NCBI GenBank assembly: GCA_013399305.1
Contig: VXAI01000304.1
Location: 291,980-355,979 of the forward strand
Reading direction: 5' to 3'
Source of the DNA: Rostratula benghalensis
Taxonomy: Eukaryota > Chordata > Aves > Charadriiformes > Rostratulidae
DNA: 64,000 nucleotides
The notes beneath the pieces were generated by a model. That model searched no databases and was not told where the DNA came from. It worked only from the letters and a program-made list of their open reading frames with translations. Position 1 is the stretch's first letter. Each line of letters begins with the position of its first letter. This document shows, piece by piece, positions 26,301-41,300 of the stretch. The translations under genes and the position numbers were made by a program.

Positions 26301-29300
26301 TGTCATCAGAGCTGTTCCAAAACTCTGTGAACCCTTTAGCAAAGAAGTCTTACTTTTTCTGTATGTGGTAATAGTACAGAATGAAAGGAGAGCAGATTTT
26401 ATGTCTACAATTTTTTTGTTGTTTTTCCCCTAGTTTTAATATTTCTGTTGGTGATGATAACGTCAGTATTGTTTTAGCACAAAGCTTTTGGCAAGGAAAA
26501 TGTCCTTAACAGTTTTCTGAATGCAAATTAATTGAGTTAACATACACTTGTGAAGTTCTTTAATGTTACTTATGCATAGTTTGTAGCATCTGATAAGATA
26601 AATGTGCATTATTGTGAGTATTTTGAATTTGACATTACTCTTGTTTAAAATTTATTTTGAAAAAGAAATTTTGTGCATACGTTGGAAGATATTCAGAACA
26701 CTACATTGTAAAGTTTAACTTCCGGAAATACTGAACAGCAAAAGTGTCGGCCTTTGTAAGGGAAACCTTTAGCCAGACAGAAACTTTTATGTACACAGAG
26801 ATATCCCTGGCATCAGTAAATCTATATTTCTTTGTGCTGCTGTTATGTCTGTATATTGAAATGAGTGTCAGCATTTCAGCTGGAAACAGATTTGATGGTG
26901 TCCTGAAATACTTCAGTTGTTTGAAATTGGAATCTGAGCTACAGAAGCAATTACAGTACTGTTGTAATAAAATAAACTATACCTCCAGTGGAAAAATCAC
27001 ACAGAAGAAGCAGTCTACTGCAATGTTGATAATCTAGGCTGTGAAATTGCTTCATGTGGGGAAAAATTTCAGAGGATATATATTGATGGTTGATAGCATG
27101 CATATGATGAAGGTATTAAATAGTACTACCTTCATAGCTGTAGAAAAACAGCTGTCTAATGAGGAGGATCATTGAATACTTGTTAAAGTTTTCCTTTAAC
27201 AACAAAAAGAGGTCCTGTATTAATGATATGTTAGATACTGTATTAGACGAGAAGTTGCAAAACATTTTTTTTTTGTTTGCATCTCTGCCACTGATATGCC
27301 ATATGTGCTCATTACTGGCCTGCTTTCTCCACCTTCCTAGACTTGGTCTTCCCCTTTCCTTTTTTTTTTTTTTTCCTATTTAAGTTCTTGAATAGTTCAT
27401 GTCCTGTCATATAGTCTGTGTGGGATTCAGCATCAATTTTTCTCAGGACTGCTAAATTCTGTTACAGAATTTTGTCTAGTAGAGTACCTTTTGATAATCC
27501 ACATACTGGAAACTGGTTGGCATGTAGCACCAAGGGTTACATGGTAATATCAGCACCTTTTATCTAGTAACCTCTGCAATAATGTTTTGGTGCTTTGCTT
27601 ATGCTATACTTTGCTTTTATAACTTGTCAAGATTCTATGCTTTGATGATTAAAACTGTATACAATCTATGTAAATGGATCCGGATAAAATGGAAATCAGT
27701 CTACACTGTTCCTACATTGGTGCAGCTTTTAAGAAGCAGTATAAATTTCAAGAGTGTTTTTAATAACTACAGGATTGTCTGAAGCTTTTTTCTTTCTTCT
27801 GTATCAGATGTATCTATTATATTTCACATGAGAATCGTATACAGAATTTACTTACAACAATGATTTTTTTGGGTATAAAACAGCTCTCTTTTCCCTACAG
27901 CTCTCCCCCTGCCACACATTGATACAGGAGATGTAAATAATAGTAGTCCAGTAGCTGAGGGAACATGGGACCATACTTCTTTTTTTTTTGTCTTGAAGGA
28001 GATATGATTAGGTAGTTGGCAGTCATACCCATTTTATTTCTTACCAGCCTCCTAAAGTCATAATCTTCTTCACAGATTAACATTAGAGCCACCAACAAAC
28101 TTGACATAAGTAATGGGTTACTCCAGTGGCATGCTTTTCAATACCCTATGAGTAGAAGAATGAAAAAAGTATGTAAGCTGTTTTCTAGAGTAATTTATAT
28201 TAAAGTAGAGAAGCAGGTAGGGTAAGTATCATTTAGAATAATTCAGACTACTACAATGAATGTTCCAAGTCCGTATCTAACATCCATAATTTAAAAAAAC
28301 CCAACCCATGTAAAAAGGAGACTATCTTGATTTATAATGCATTTTTCAAAATTGTTGTAGAACAGACTTCCAAATAAGTCCGTTAAAATGGTATCTCTCT
28401 TTTTCAGACAAGAGCAGGTCAGTGTTCTGTATCAGAACATACACATAGCAGAACCAAGATTAATCCAGCCATATGAACATGTCATTAAGAACTTCATCCG
28501 AGAGATCAAGCTTCAAAGCACAGAGATGGAAACTTTGGCCATTGCAGTAAAAAGGTATAGTGAAGTATTTCCATAAAATGATTTCAAATATTAATTTATA
28601 TGCACGCACATGTGCAAAAGCACACAGAGCAGCTTTGAAATGATTCCATGTTCATATTTTTGATGAGTCCCGGATGAAATTTTTGCAGGCACTATTCTGA
28701 TGTTGAATATAAACCATTTTTACTCCTTTTCCTTGGCTGTAACTTTTGAGTTTTAGCATTTGCATGCCCATTTACTTTCATTTCAGAAACCATATTTTTG
28801 CTTCTTCATCTTCAAGGGATGTATTTACCTATTGTAATTCCTCACCATTTTCAATCTTGTGTCATTACTGCCAAAACCAAACTGTTTAGCTCAGGACAGA
28901 GATCTTGTGTGTGTGGGTGATGCAAGTTGCTGTAGTTGTCCTTTTGAAGTCTCTTCATAGGATAAACAGGAGGGTCTTTTATCTCTGTAACTTAATTTTC
29001 AAAATGCAGATGTGGTGTATTTCCTACTAATCATCAGCTGTCAGCTGTTATTTAAAATATAATTTGCCTCTATCTTTAATTTGCGATTTTGGTTCCCAGC
29101 CATACCAGTTTCAAGGTCTGGGCAATAATAAACTGTTTCCCTGTATGCCTGTCTAATTTGCTTCAGCTGAGGTAGGCAGATGTGTTTCACACAATATTTC
29201 TGTGAAGCCAGAAGGCAATTCATAAGAGGGTATTTACTTTTAAATTTTAGAGCTCAGGATAAAGCAGCAGTTCAGCTCAGTGAGCTGGAGGAAGAGATGG

Positions 29301-32300
29301 AACAACGGATACAGGCTGCAGAGCACAAAGTTAAAAAGGAAGTGAGTATTATATAATTACAGAATCTCATAATTACCAAACTCTCAGTGGTCTTAAGCAG
29401 GATTGATGGCCAGGCGTGGTTCTGATCCTGACAGGCTGACTCAAAGCAGCCAAAGGCGGAGTCTGAATGAAAAGAAGCTATGTATAAGATCAAAAATGTA
29501 TTCTCTTAATGCTTTCCCCCAGAGTAATGGCTGCTCAGAAGTGATGAATCAATAATGAAAAGGTCTTTCTCTTTTGTGAGAACGTGCTGGCCTAGAGGAA
29601 TTATTTTTGAGACCAGTTTTGGAAACAGATTGGAGAAAAAGACCTTTCACCACGGAAGAATGGAATCTAGTTCTCCTAGTAGATGACTTTAAGTAGAAAT
29701 TAATGCTTAGATAATTTCTTCCCAATTTGTATATCTGCCTGGAGTGGTGATTGATCTTTCCCTCATTCTCATCCTGCAGCTATATTAGAGAGTTACAAAG
29801 ATAAGAAAGGGTAATAGTAATAACAGTGTGGGAGTTCCTGGACCCCCCAAAGTTGATGGGAAGTTCTGTTTCAACATGCTCAAGTTTTGGCTGTTACTTC
29901 AACTGGCTTGTGGTCTTGATGGAAAAATACAATAATCCTCTTCCTGTTACCCGTTGAAAAATATATTAGAGCCACATTTGGCTGTGCAATTCTAAGCAAA
30001 AAGCAGTGCAGTAAACCCCATCCTACCTGTGTTGTCTGCTTTATCTTGAACTGTTACTAAACTCGTATAAGATAAACCTGACTTCATATGTGCATGAGAT
30101 TAACAGTTTGAGGAACTGATCTACTGTGGACATCAGAAATGCATTAATTAATACATACACCGTAGGTATAATTATTGCTTTGCAGAGCACACAACATATT
30201 GAACATGTATATATTTCGTACGGGTTATTTCACCAGAGTACTTGTGGAATCAGAAGTCACAAAGTGCAGTCTGCTAGCTTGCTGCTTTTAAATAGGTCAC
30301 AGTAATTGATCTATGAAGGTAAATGATATTCTGATAGATCTGCTTCAAACAGCATCTTTTTCCATACAAGAGGAAACACTCCTTCCAAACCGTAAAAGTT
30401 AGTTGTTTTCTTTGAAGCAAAATAAGACAACATAAAAATGTTAAAGATGTCACTCCAGCAAAAAAAGGCCTATCATAATATGTTTAATGGTAATGCAACT
30501 CAGTAGAGAGAAACTTTCCATTTCCAGAGAGACTAAGCATTGATGTTTAGAAACAAACAGATTTGCTCTGGAGAATTTCTGTTCTGCATAAAGTGGTAGC
30601 TAACTAAAAAAAGCCCTGAAGACTCTTTCTCACTACTGTGAAAAGGTGACTGGGGTATGTGTATTTGCGTACTTTGAGGACATCTACAGTTATGTACAAG
30701 CATTACGTAAAAACATATCTGCTAAGTGTTACCCACATCTAGTCTTTGTTTCTCATTCTAAAAAGTCCTTAAACTGTCACCAAGTTGCATGGATTGTGAT
30801 TTCACTGTTCATACCTGGCTATAGATCCAGCTAGATGGGCTGTAACTTGTTTCTCAGAGCGCACTTTTCATTTTCAGTCCTAAACGTGGCTCCTCATACT
30901 CCACCTACTAAGACGCCCTGAGAGTAAATGTAAGATATTTACTTTGTGGGATTGTACTAAGGCATTAATCTTAATGCCTGCACTCAGGGCTATTGTTTGT
31001 CAGAATGATCTCACTCATGCCACCGTGACACTTGCCTCTGCATGATAGTATCTGCCGGTTGAGCCTGTCCTATATTTTGTTTCTACAAGGGAAGCAAATA
31101 GTTACCAAACAATACTTAGGAGTCCTGTGTAAGTGCCAACAGTAAGAGAATCCATCTTAAGCTGATTACTTTGTTTATTGTTTTTACATATGGGTTATCA
31201 TTTGACACACGGATGTCAGCATCACCTACAGGAATGCACTGAATTCTGAGCAAAGTCCGTATCTATCTTTTTCTATGTGAAAACTCAAGTTGTCTCATTG
31301 GCACCACGTATCACAGCTGTACTCCAGCTTCTTGTGGTGTGAAACTGCACTGAGGTCCCTTGGGAGTGAATGGAGTGAGTTAAACACATTCTCATATACA
31401 GCACGCAGAACACATCATTCTTCTCATTGCACTTGATGTAACTTCCTTTCAAAATCTGTTTTGATTACAATAAAAGCAGAATAGTGTACTTGTTAATCGT
31501 GTACTTGATAAATAAAGTTGTTAATAGTGTACTTGATAATCAGACCTATTAGCTTATGAAACTGAAGATCCTGTCAGCAACATACTCTTTACTGACCAAG
31601 GGCCTGTAGCATTCCAACACTTGGAAGTGAAAAAAATTTAAAAGGAAAACAAAAGTAAGTAACTGATGGTGGCTCAGTAATGCTATTGCTAGTGTATTGT
31701 AAGCCAAGCCAAAGAAGGCTGGTTTGAAAAAAAGAATGTATACAGGTGTGATATGCAATGTGTGTGCATTTATGTATGCAATACACACATAAATTTATGT
31801 ACAAATAGAATTCGAACATTCTCTTTCAGGTTGTTTTCAAGACCAAGAATATTTAGCACAGGAGACTATGACATGAAAAAGAAACGATGAATTGACATGT
31901 ATCTTTGCTTCCATTTTGTTTCTCTGTTTTATAAGTGTACTGCAATTACGGAATCAGACTCTGTGGATTTTAAGGAAGGGGCAGGTTGATGTAACGCAGG
32001 TTGATGTAATGGAAAAATGAAATTATGTACATTAATCTGAGGGGAAATTATGTAGTTTCCAAACTGATGAATGCATTTTTTAATAAACCTTTGAAACGTT
32101 TCTGAACTTCTAATGAGATTTAAATTATTGAAGGAGAAGCGAAAAGCTGAAGAAGCACTAAATGAGCTGAAGCGCCAGTATGATACTGAAGTTGGGGATC
32201 TTCAAGTGACAATAAAAAAACTTAAAAAGGTAAGTGTTTTGCAGTCATATTGGGAGCTTTTAAAGTGTTTTAAGAGATCTTGACCTTATGAAATACTGTC

Positions 32301-35300
32301 CCAAGATGAATAATCCTAACTTTAACTTTTTAATTTAATTTGTATTAGTAAATGGCAACTGCAAATAATTATTTTAGGTCATGTTGTCATTCTGTGCTGT
32401 TACATTCACGTGTAGTTTACTGAAATAGTTGGGAAAGGGACGAATGGCTAGCCAAATTCTGTTGCTGAATAATTTTCTAGATGCCTCAAGTTCTTAACAC
32501 TGCTGTTACCTAGTCTCGTATTTGATAAGTTAGGAGTAGTTTTATATATTGCGTTGAAGTATTTGTAATGTATAGATTTAGATGAAATTGGCAACCCAAA
32601 TATAGTACTGCACAGTAATATAGTGCCATTTAGCTGTTAGTGTATTTCTCTCATGGTAGACTTAAGCTGTGATTTTAAGCTGAAATTACTAGTGGAACTA
32701 GGTATTGCTAGTTTGAACTTAACTCCAGCCTGATCTTTTAATTTGATACCTAAGCATAAGGTAAACTGAAATTTCATATGTGAGTATTGGTTTGGGTTAT
32801 TTTTTAAGTTGGTTTAATTTTGACGTTAGTTTTTGCTATAGGTTTTAACATAATTATAGCAACCAATGGTGATATATTTTTTTATTTTTTTCATGTTGAA
32901 TTGAATTTGGAAGAGCATTGTTAGACAAGAAACATGAGATCTTGTAGTACAAATATTACACACATGAGGCAGTGTATATACGGATGCAATGTTGTTTTTT
33001 TTTTTACTTTAGTGGTGCTACAACTGTTTATGTCTTCTCAATACCTGGCTTCTTTGTCACTAGTTATGCATATTCAGCAAGTACAGTGTGCAAGATGCTC
33101 ATTCAAATTTTAAGTATTGATTTAAAAATTGTATAGAAAGCCAGTGATTTTTTTTTTTTAACAGCACTGCCTGTTGACACAGTTGGGAAAACTCTGCATG
33201 TGAAAAACTTTAATAACTTTTTAAAACATTTCAGGGGTTATTTAATGATTTCCATTACTTTTTTGTACTTTGAATTGGAACAATCAATAACATACATTAA
33301 TTGCACATTTTTTATTATGCTTCTAGTTAGAGGAGCAATCCAAAAACGTAAATCACAGGGAAGATGTGATTGAATTGAAAAAAAGAATGCATGATGTGCT
33401 GCTGGTAAGAGATTATGTTCATTGACAAGTCAGTTTCACCTTTAGCCTCTGCAGTATGGATTTTTTATTTTTTTTTTACGTTTAGTACTGGTAAATTAAG
33501 AAATAAACTTTAAAAGTTGNNNNNNNNNNNNNNNNNNNNNNNNNNNNNNNNNNNNNNNNNNNNNNNNNNNNNNNNNNNNNNNNNNNNNNNNNNNNNNNNN
33601 NNNNNNNNNNNNNNNNNNNNNNNNNNNNNNNNNNNNNNNNNNNNNNNNNNNNNNNNNNNNNNNNNNNNNNNNNNNNNNNNNNNNNNNNNNNNNNNNNCTG
33701 TAACTGAAATGGAATAATAAAAGGTAAGTGGATTTTTTAATGCTAATTTACTGATGTCTGTTGATTTAGAGTCTTTTTTCTTTTCTTTCCCCCTTTATGC
33801 TTATATTTTCTAGTGGTTTAATTTTTATTTAATTTTGGTGGGTTTTATCTTACCATTATATTAACATTTTATGCACATGACTATGACAGCTAACATTTAA
33901 TATTTTCCTTTTTTTTCATTTAAGGAAAATCAGAAACTTAAGAAAGATCTTTTAGAAGCACAAACAAATATAGCTTTTCTACAGAGTGAATTAGATAGCT
34001 TGAAAAGCGAGTATGCAGATCAGACTTTGAACTCTGAGAGGTAAGGTACTTATACCTAACAATATTTTCACCAGAAATATCTGTTGTCTGATGTGATTAT
34101 TATGTATGTAGTTGGTAACTGTTAGCTACTAAATTTGCCATAAATGGCAAATACGCATTTGACACCTTGCAAAGTATGCCATGACTACCGTTCACTTCTT
34201 GTCAGGTTCCTGAAAGAGTAAGTTCTTCATAATTTTGTGAGGGAGGCTGTTCCTGGGACTTCAGTTAGGAGTAGAAGTTGTAGTGTGAGGCAGTGTTTTA
34301 CTCCATGACTTGCACTCAGATGAATATCTGTATGAACATTAGGGAAAATGGTTTTGGAAGAATACCATGTTGGTCTCAAACAGTTTTTTTCTAAAGTGAA
34401 TGAAAGCTGCTTCTGGATACTCATTTAAAGGAGTGTAAGTGTTAGTTTCATTATCTAGTTATCTTCAGATAATACAAATGGTATTTCAGGGGGAAAGGAA
34501 GCAGTTCCATATGGCTATTTTACAAGATCTTTTATTTTGTTCACAGTCTTTGTTGAGATATAGTGACAGAGATCAACAAAGTTACCAAGTGGTTGTTACA
34601 TTGCATAAGTTGCTTTTAACAAATTCCAGCAGAAATGTAAACATAGGAAAACTGTACTTAGAAATAGAAATATTGAAATGATATATTTTTTCCCCAACAT
34701 ATATTTATCACCTTTGATAACTGTTCACTGTTGCATTTTGCCCTCTGTCAAAATAATATTATAAAAATAAAAAGGATATTCTCTAAAGTATAACTTCTTG
34801 GGTTTGGGCTTTTTTTAAATTTTTTTTTTTTTTTTCAGAGACCTAGAAATTATTCGAGAGTATACTGAAGACAGAGATAATCTGGAACGACAAATTGAAA
34901 TACTTCAGTATGTTCTTAGTGATTCAGGTTTTTATTAATAAACTTTGTCCCAACATATTGGGGGTAAATGTTTTTGTATGTAAAAGACTGGGATGAGATT
35001 TGGGGAAAAATACCAAGTAAAAATACTGAAATGGCATCAATTCTCACAGAAGGTACTGTGCTCAACTCTTACAGAAGGTCCTGTGTTACTAGCTGTGCTA
35101 TGTTGCTGAGACACAAATTCTTCATTGATTTTTCCTTTTCTTAGCCACACTGACTTTCATTTTTTTTATGATAAGCTGAATGAGATTTGAGTCTGTCACT
35201 GCTATTACAAAAATTATTACTTGGCTCCTGTTTTTATTGACTTCACTTTTCCAGTAACTTCCTGTCTTATTGTTATCTGGAGAGCGCTAAGTGCGTGCGG

Positions 35301-38300
35301 TATTACACAAGGGACGCACAGATGTTTGCTTTCAATGAGGATCACAATGAATAGGGTTTTTTATATCTGTAGTTAATGCCTTTATCCTAAATGTATTCTT
35401 TCTTTCAAGCAACTGAACCACATCAATCCTTAGAGTCATCTCAGGAATACTTAAAGGGTAGTCATTTTGCATTTCAGAAATGACTGTACCACTTAACTAC
35501 CCTGTAGCTGGTTTTTCTTTTTTAAGCCATTCCTACAATGTCTTTTTTTCAGCTGACCACAGACCATGCTACAAAAGTGAGACAGGTTTCCTACACAGCT
35601 ACTGGAGGTTAAACCTTATAATACTTTTTCCATATATAGTCATGTATTTGAGTATAAGACAACACGTTTATAGTTTCACATTACTCTTTAGTGTTTTTCT
35701 ATAGAAAAACAAAAAGGTTTCTTGATGTATGTTGTTTCAATTTTAATTTGTAATAAGTTACATAATTTTAATGTTACTCTACTGAAAGTTATACTCTACT
35801 TCCTTGCTAGATCAGCTAATAGGAAGCTACATGACAGCAATGATGGTTTAAGAAGTGCACTTGAAAACAGTTTCAGCAAGTACAACAGATCATTGGTATG
35901 TATTTATAATTTTGTTATGTTGTATTAGGGAGTTTAAGAATTAACATACCAAATGGAAATTTGTTTGTACTTTCAGAAAAATAATTTTTTTTCAGTGGAC
36001 TCACTCTGGGAATACACTTGTGTAGCTGAATTTTGTTGGATATTATTTATGTTTTGCTAAATAGTGGAATTTTCTTAGAGCACAGCTCCTTTCTGAGGTG
36101 CTTTGGAAAACAGTGATTTTTTTAATATGCTATGGCCAAACATACCTGATGAGGTGAATAAATCAGCAGATTCTCTTGCGCTAGGGGAAATATGTTTGTA
36201 TTTTGTATATGGGGGTGTTCTAACACTGAAAACATGCTTTATCAGAAAACTGCTTTTTTTTAGTAGCAAGGTCTTAACCTAATCTGAACTTCTTTCTGGG
36301 TAAATCATTGGGAAAATGAGTATCAGGGGCTGTTGGTTATAGGGACATCAGTGAGACTCTTTTGGGCTATCACAGCTGTAGAGGGATCTGTTGTAACAGA
36401 TGTAACCCGGTAGCCTCCAAACCAAAGAAAGGCAGGCTTGAAAGTCAGAAAAAATCCACTGTACACTGGCCTTTTGCAATACTGGGAATCATGTTAAACT
36501 CCAAAACTAATGATGGGGAAAGCTCTTACATGATCAGGAAAGCAATTAACTTTTAGAAGGATGGGACCAGAATAATCGGCCCACAGAGAATACTGGCCAA
36601 AGAAGGAATGTAAGGGTCATGGCTTGTCCAGCAATGAACAGTTGTGCCTTTTGCTGATACAGCAAAAGAATACCAGAGATTCACTGCAGATGCAACAAGA
36701 GATGAACAGTTCTTTCTGCTGTGCCCTGAAACATCAGGGAAGCAGGTTACAGAGAAGACAGAGGAAACTGTTCCTAGTGAATAAACATGTAGAGGGACAG
36801 CAGAACGTATGAAATACTCTGTCACATACTGTCTTTTGGGATCTCAGTGAAGAACCAGGAGGTATCACTGCTGAGACTAGCTCAGCCAGTGACATTTCCC
36901 TTTTCACTTTAGTGGTCAATATGCTATTTTTCTAAATACTACTTTTCAAAGTATAGCATTTCAAAGTCTTGATGTGTAGTCAATTAAATCATCCTCTTGG
37001 AATTTTCATTGTATTTTATGGTTGATTGTGGCTATTGAGTATTGAGGCAACAGTGGAAGTTAAATCCTGTATGTAATGGCCCTTTTGACATCCAGTCCTA
37101 TATAAAGTATTGAGGTTAATTAAAAATAAGTAGTTGTGTATATATGAAAATACACAGTAGTAACTCTGATGAACAATTTTTTTCATGACCAATCTAGATG
37201 CTTACACTGTGTTTGTCAAACTTATTATGCATTTGTTATGTATCTGTTGCAGAGGTTAGCAAACACCTCACCAGGAAGTACCATTTCTAGAAGCAGTCCT
37301 AAATTTAATGGTGGACAGTCTCCTCTAAACCCACGGTATGATAGGTAAGCTGGGTTTGTTTTTATTGAATTTAAAAAGACTAGGGCATCAGACTTGTCTT
37401 AGAAGAGCAAATACTGTAAAATAACAGAGAGAATTGTTCTGTCTGATTCAGAAGGAATGTGGAACCATAACAAAGGATCCAAAAGTCAATAGAAATCTTT
37501 TGAATGACTTGAAAAAGCTCAGGAATACTCTTTTCAGTGCAAATCATGAACTTATGGACAGTTCAAGATAGCCTGTTTTTGGTCTTGGATTGTTTTGATT
37601 TTAGTTTGATCCTTCATGAAGCTATAAAAATCTGCCAAGGACCTCAGTTACTTACCTTGCTCAGCACTTAGGAAATGAGGTATTTTTTGTCATATCTTCA
37701 GCCTGTATATCAGGTTTTCCCATATAATAACTATTGCGAAGGTATGTGGGCCTAATTGAAAGAATAAGCATCCTCATCTAACATTGACATGCAGGAGTAG
37801 TAAATGCATTTGTATATCAATTGAGTAAAAGCCACAGAGAACAATAAGTTACCTAAATGTTAATATCACATGACCAGAGCTACTTTGGTTTTGTAAATCC
37901 TGGATGCGGGTCATTGATCAGAGTTTCCTAAGAACATTGCAGATACTCTCACTGAAGTCACTTGGCGTTGGGTCCAACCTCAATTGATGTAGATCATGCT
38001 GTTTTCATACCCTTTTTTTTTTTTTTTTTTTCTTTTAAACAGCTGGAAGTGCCAGCATAAATGTGCATCCTTACTCAATCGCTAGATTGTTTTGTCTCAT
38101 TTTTCTTTCAATGGTTCTTCAAACAGGAGAGAGATCTCTGTTATGAGCTTTCCGTAGTCTGTTTTACATTTTACCAGAGAGATTAGTATCTTTGGTAGGG
38201 ATTAAGTTGGATTCTGCTTCACACTAATATCTCCATTTGTTCAGAAGCATTACTCTTGCTCTGCTGTCTCCATGTGAGATGTGTTTGCTGGCTTGTGAAG

Positions 38301-41300
38301 TTTTGCTTGTCACAAACAAGCTGGGCTGAATGCATGTAAAACCAATTCTGCTCTATTGGGCCCTCTGCAAATTTTGAGAGGCATCCACTACTAAATAGTA
38401 GTGACTTAGTAGTATCAAAAGACAGAAGGAGATACGAATGTTCCAAAGACTGTTCCTTTTCAGTATTTTCTGTCTCCAGATTATCAGATCAGCATTAGGA
38501 GATACTGATTTTTATTCTAACATTTTAAGCAATTTACATTAGTAGGTATACTTTTCCATTTCCTAGCTGTACTATACATCTGGTCTAACTTACTTTAACC
38601 TCATATGAAATTCCCAGCATTGAATTTATGCTTCAGTGGGGTTGAAAATTAAGTACTAAAGACCTTTATTTCAGGAAATGCCTGACAAGCTTAACTTGGT
38701 TATAGTATGCACCCTTCCTCTTTGTTTCAGTGGTTTGATAGAGGCTAGTAGGTGCATGAATACGACTAGCATGGATGCTGTGGTATTTCACAGCAAACAT
38801 GCTCATTCATGTGATTATTCATTAGCTTGAAAAGATATAAATTAGGTGTTTCTGGATGTCTTTTCATTGGACAGTTATGCCACTGTCACCCCTGTTTGGC
38901 CACTTGCAGGGAGAAATTGCATTCGACTCAGTAACAGCTTTATAATTTGGTGATTCTACCCATTGTACTATTCTGTGGTGTGCTATTGCACAGGGAGCTC
39001 CCAGCCTCTTGGGCAGCAAACAATCTCTCTTGGGGAGCAACTCTTTGTCAGGAAGTGTAGTGACAGGAAAAGGGGTAACGCTTTAAATTGGAAAAGGGGA
39101 GATTTAGGTTAAGTAACAGAAATAAATTCTTTCCTGTGAGGTGTGGTGAGACACTGGAACAGGTTGTCCAGAGAAGCTGTGGATGACCCATCCCTGGAAG
39201 TGTTCAACACCAGGTTGGATGGGGCTTTGAGAAACCTGCTCTAATGGGAGATGTCCCTGCCTGTGGCAGGGGGGTTGGAATTCAATGATCTTTAAGGTCT
39301 CTTCCAATTCTAACCATTCTATGATTATATGATCTTAGCAAGAATTGATGCTGATCTTGTTGGCTCTAGCAGTTTAGCACTTCACATCCATTCCCCATTG
39401 ACAGAGCCAAACTGGTTCTTTCTTCTCTGCTGTGACTTGGAGGCCTTTTCTACATCACTTTAATTTGTGCATGTCTCTGTCTTGCTACAGGAGCAGGATA
39501 ATGATTGTAATGGTAGTATATTTTTTGTTTGTTCCTTTTAAGATTTACTCTATTAATCTTTCTTCTGTGTAGTTTCATTTCCATAAGTAAAAACTAAATT
39601 TTTTTTCCTGTAAGACATACTGTACTTACTGCATCCATTTAAGCATTTTATATGTTACAGAATCCAAAATAAAATAAAAACAAAAAAAACAACAAATAAA
39701 GGTCTTTGAAAGAAGGGTAAGGGACAAGGAAGGAGCTTTGTGTAAAACCTTAGGTTTTGTGTAGCCTACTAAACTGTAATAAAACATCTTTCAGTGGCTT
39801 TTTTTCCCTACCATTACAGATCTCCTGAACTTGTATATGCTTTCTTCTATATTTATAGCTGTTACTTACTGGCCTGCATAACCTCTGTGAGCAAATGCAT
39901 TCATTGAAATTAGATGCAGTACTTCAAGGTTATTTTATATGTCTTAGAATAGGCCCAAATTAGCTATACCATGAACTATCATTTTCTGCTTTTGGTGTCT
40001 TCACAGTACACCTTTGTCTGAATAATTTTTTCACAATTGGTTTTTTCAGTGTATGAATAGATAAATTTTCTTACTGGGATGTAGGAAGTCGTCATCAATA
40101 ACTTAGATTATATAATCTGAGCATCCTAAGAGAAGGTGAAGTAGACATTAATGTGTGTCTTAAACTGTATAGTTAGCATTTCTGAGTATTGACTATTTCA
40201 TAATGGCTCAGATTTTGTTGGGAAAAGCAATTGTGGAATAATTTTTTTCACCCCCTCCAATATTTTCATATTAGATCATCTCATTCTTCTTGTGTGGATG
40301 AAGATTATGATTCTTTAGCCCTCTGTGATCCTCTGCAAAGGATAAACTGTGAAGTTGACAGCTTACCTGAGAGCTGCTTTGACAGTGGTTTGTCTACCCT
40401 GAGAGATTCAAATGAGTATGATTCAGAAGTGGAATACAGGCATCAAAGGATTTTTCAAAGATCACAGTGTATGCAAGAAACTTTTGGTGGTGATGCTTCT
40501 GATACAGATGTAAGTGCACGACATAGTACTTCTCTGAAAAGGACCTTTGGTTGGAGATAAAGTTAGTTTCCTCTTTTTAAAATTTAATGGATCTTTTGTC
40601 CATTGGCCAGTTAAAACTAACTATTTTGGTTATATGCTTTTAAATAAGATTAGTAGTAGTTTTTTCTAGAATGCCTAAATAGCCACTGCCCTTTTAAATT
40701 AAAACATTTGTTATGACAATAGATTGATAGATTATTGAGGTAATAACTTCATTTTGGAAGTATCTGTGTTTTTTGAAGATTGTTAAAAGGCATACAGACC
40801 AGAACCTGTTTCTAGTGATTAAAAAGAAGATACTATAGAAGTAAATTAGGTTCCTGGTCACTTTTTCTTATTATGCTCTGGCCCTGAATGAAAAAAATCA
40901 CATATATGAGACAAAGAATACTGTTAGTGGATGCATTTACTTGGTAGTTATTGGAGAATTTAGGCATGTAAGAATGTGTTATTGTGTCCATTTTTTTGTT
41001 GTGAAATGGAGAGTTGAGATGACTACATATATAGCAAGACTGGTATCAAGCACAGCATAACATAGGGTTTTTTTAGCACAGATCCATTGCAGTGCATTTA
41101 GTAGAGACATTTAGTTGACAATGCTGTTAACAGTGCAGATTACAGCTGTGCTGCGTTTCATTTAGCTTGACTAGTAATAGCATAGAGAGTAGTATCTTGT
41201 AGGGAAATTCTTAGTTTTTGTAAAAGAAGCTTTGATATAAAGTATTTGTTTATGGTAATTATTTTTTTAAGCTGAAATTTTCCATATGGAAATTGATTTG

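Larger units (their letters stand above)
17328..28407 (+). other. RASEF: RASEF intron 1 (11.1 kb)
   Basis: Phase-2 intron, the largest of the gene. It starts in the CpG island and then becomes AT-rich. It contains a CR1 copy (21690-22092), a 25-bp tandem duplication at 25021-25070, a possible old-repeat palindrome near 19247-19282, and no coding exon that I can support. Confidence 0.85.

Noticed and set aside
33517..33717. Open frame across the N gap, followed by AAAAG|GTAAGT
   Set aside because: The frame exists only because N translates as X. The donor looks good, but the visible 21-odd bases before it carry a stop in every frame or lead to one, and exons 5 and 6 join in phase with no residues missing relative to human.
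40231..40560. Treating the 109-codon plus-strand frame as a complete small gene
   Set aside because: It is RASEF exon 10 read through into both introns; the exon proper is 40275-40509.
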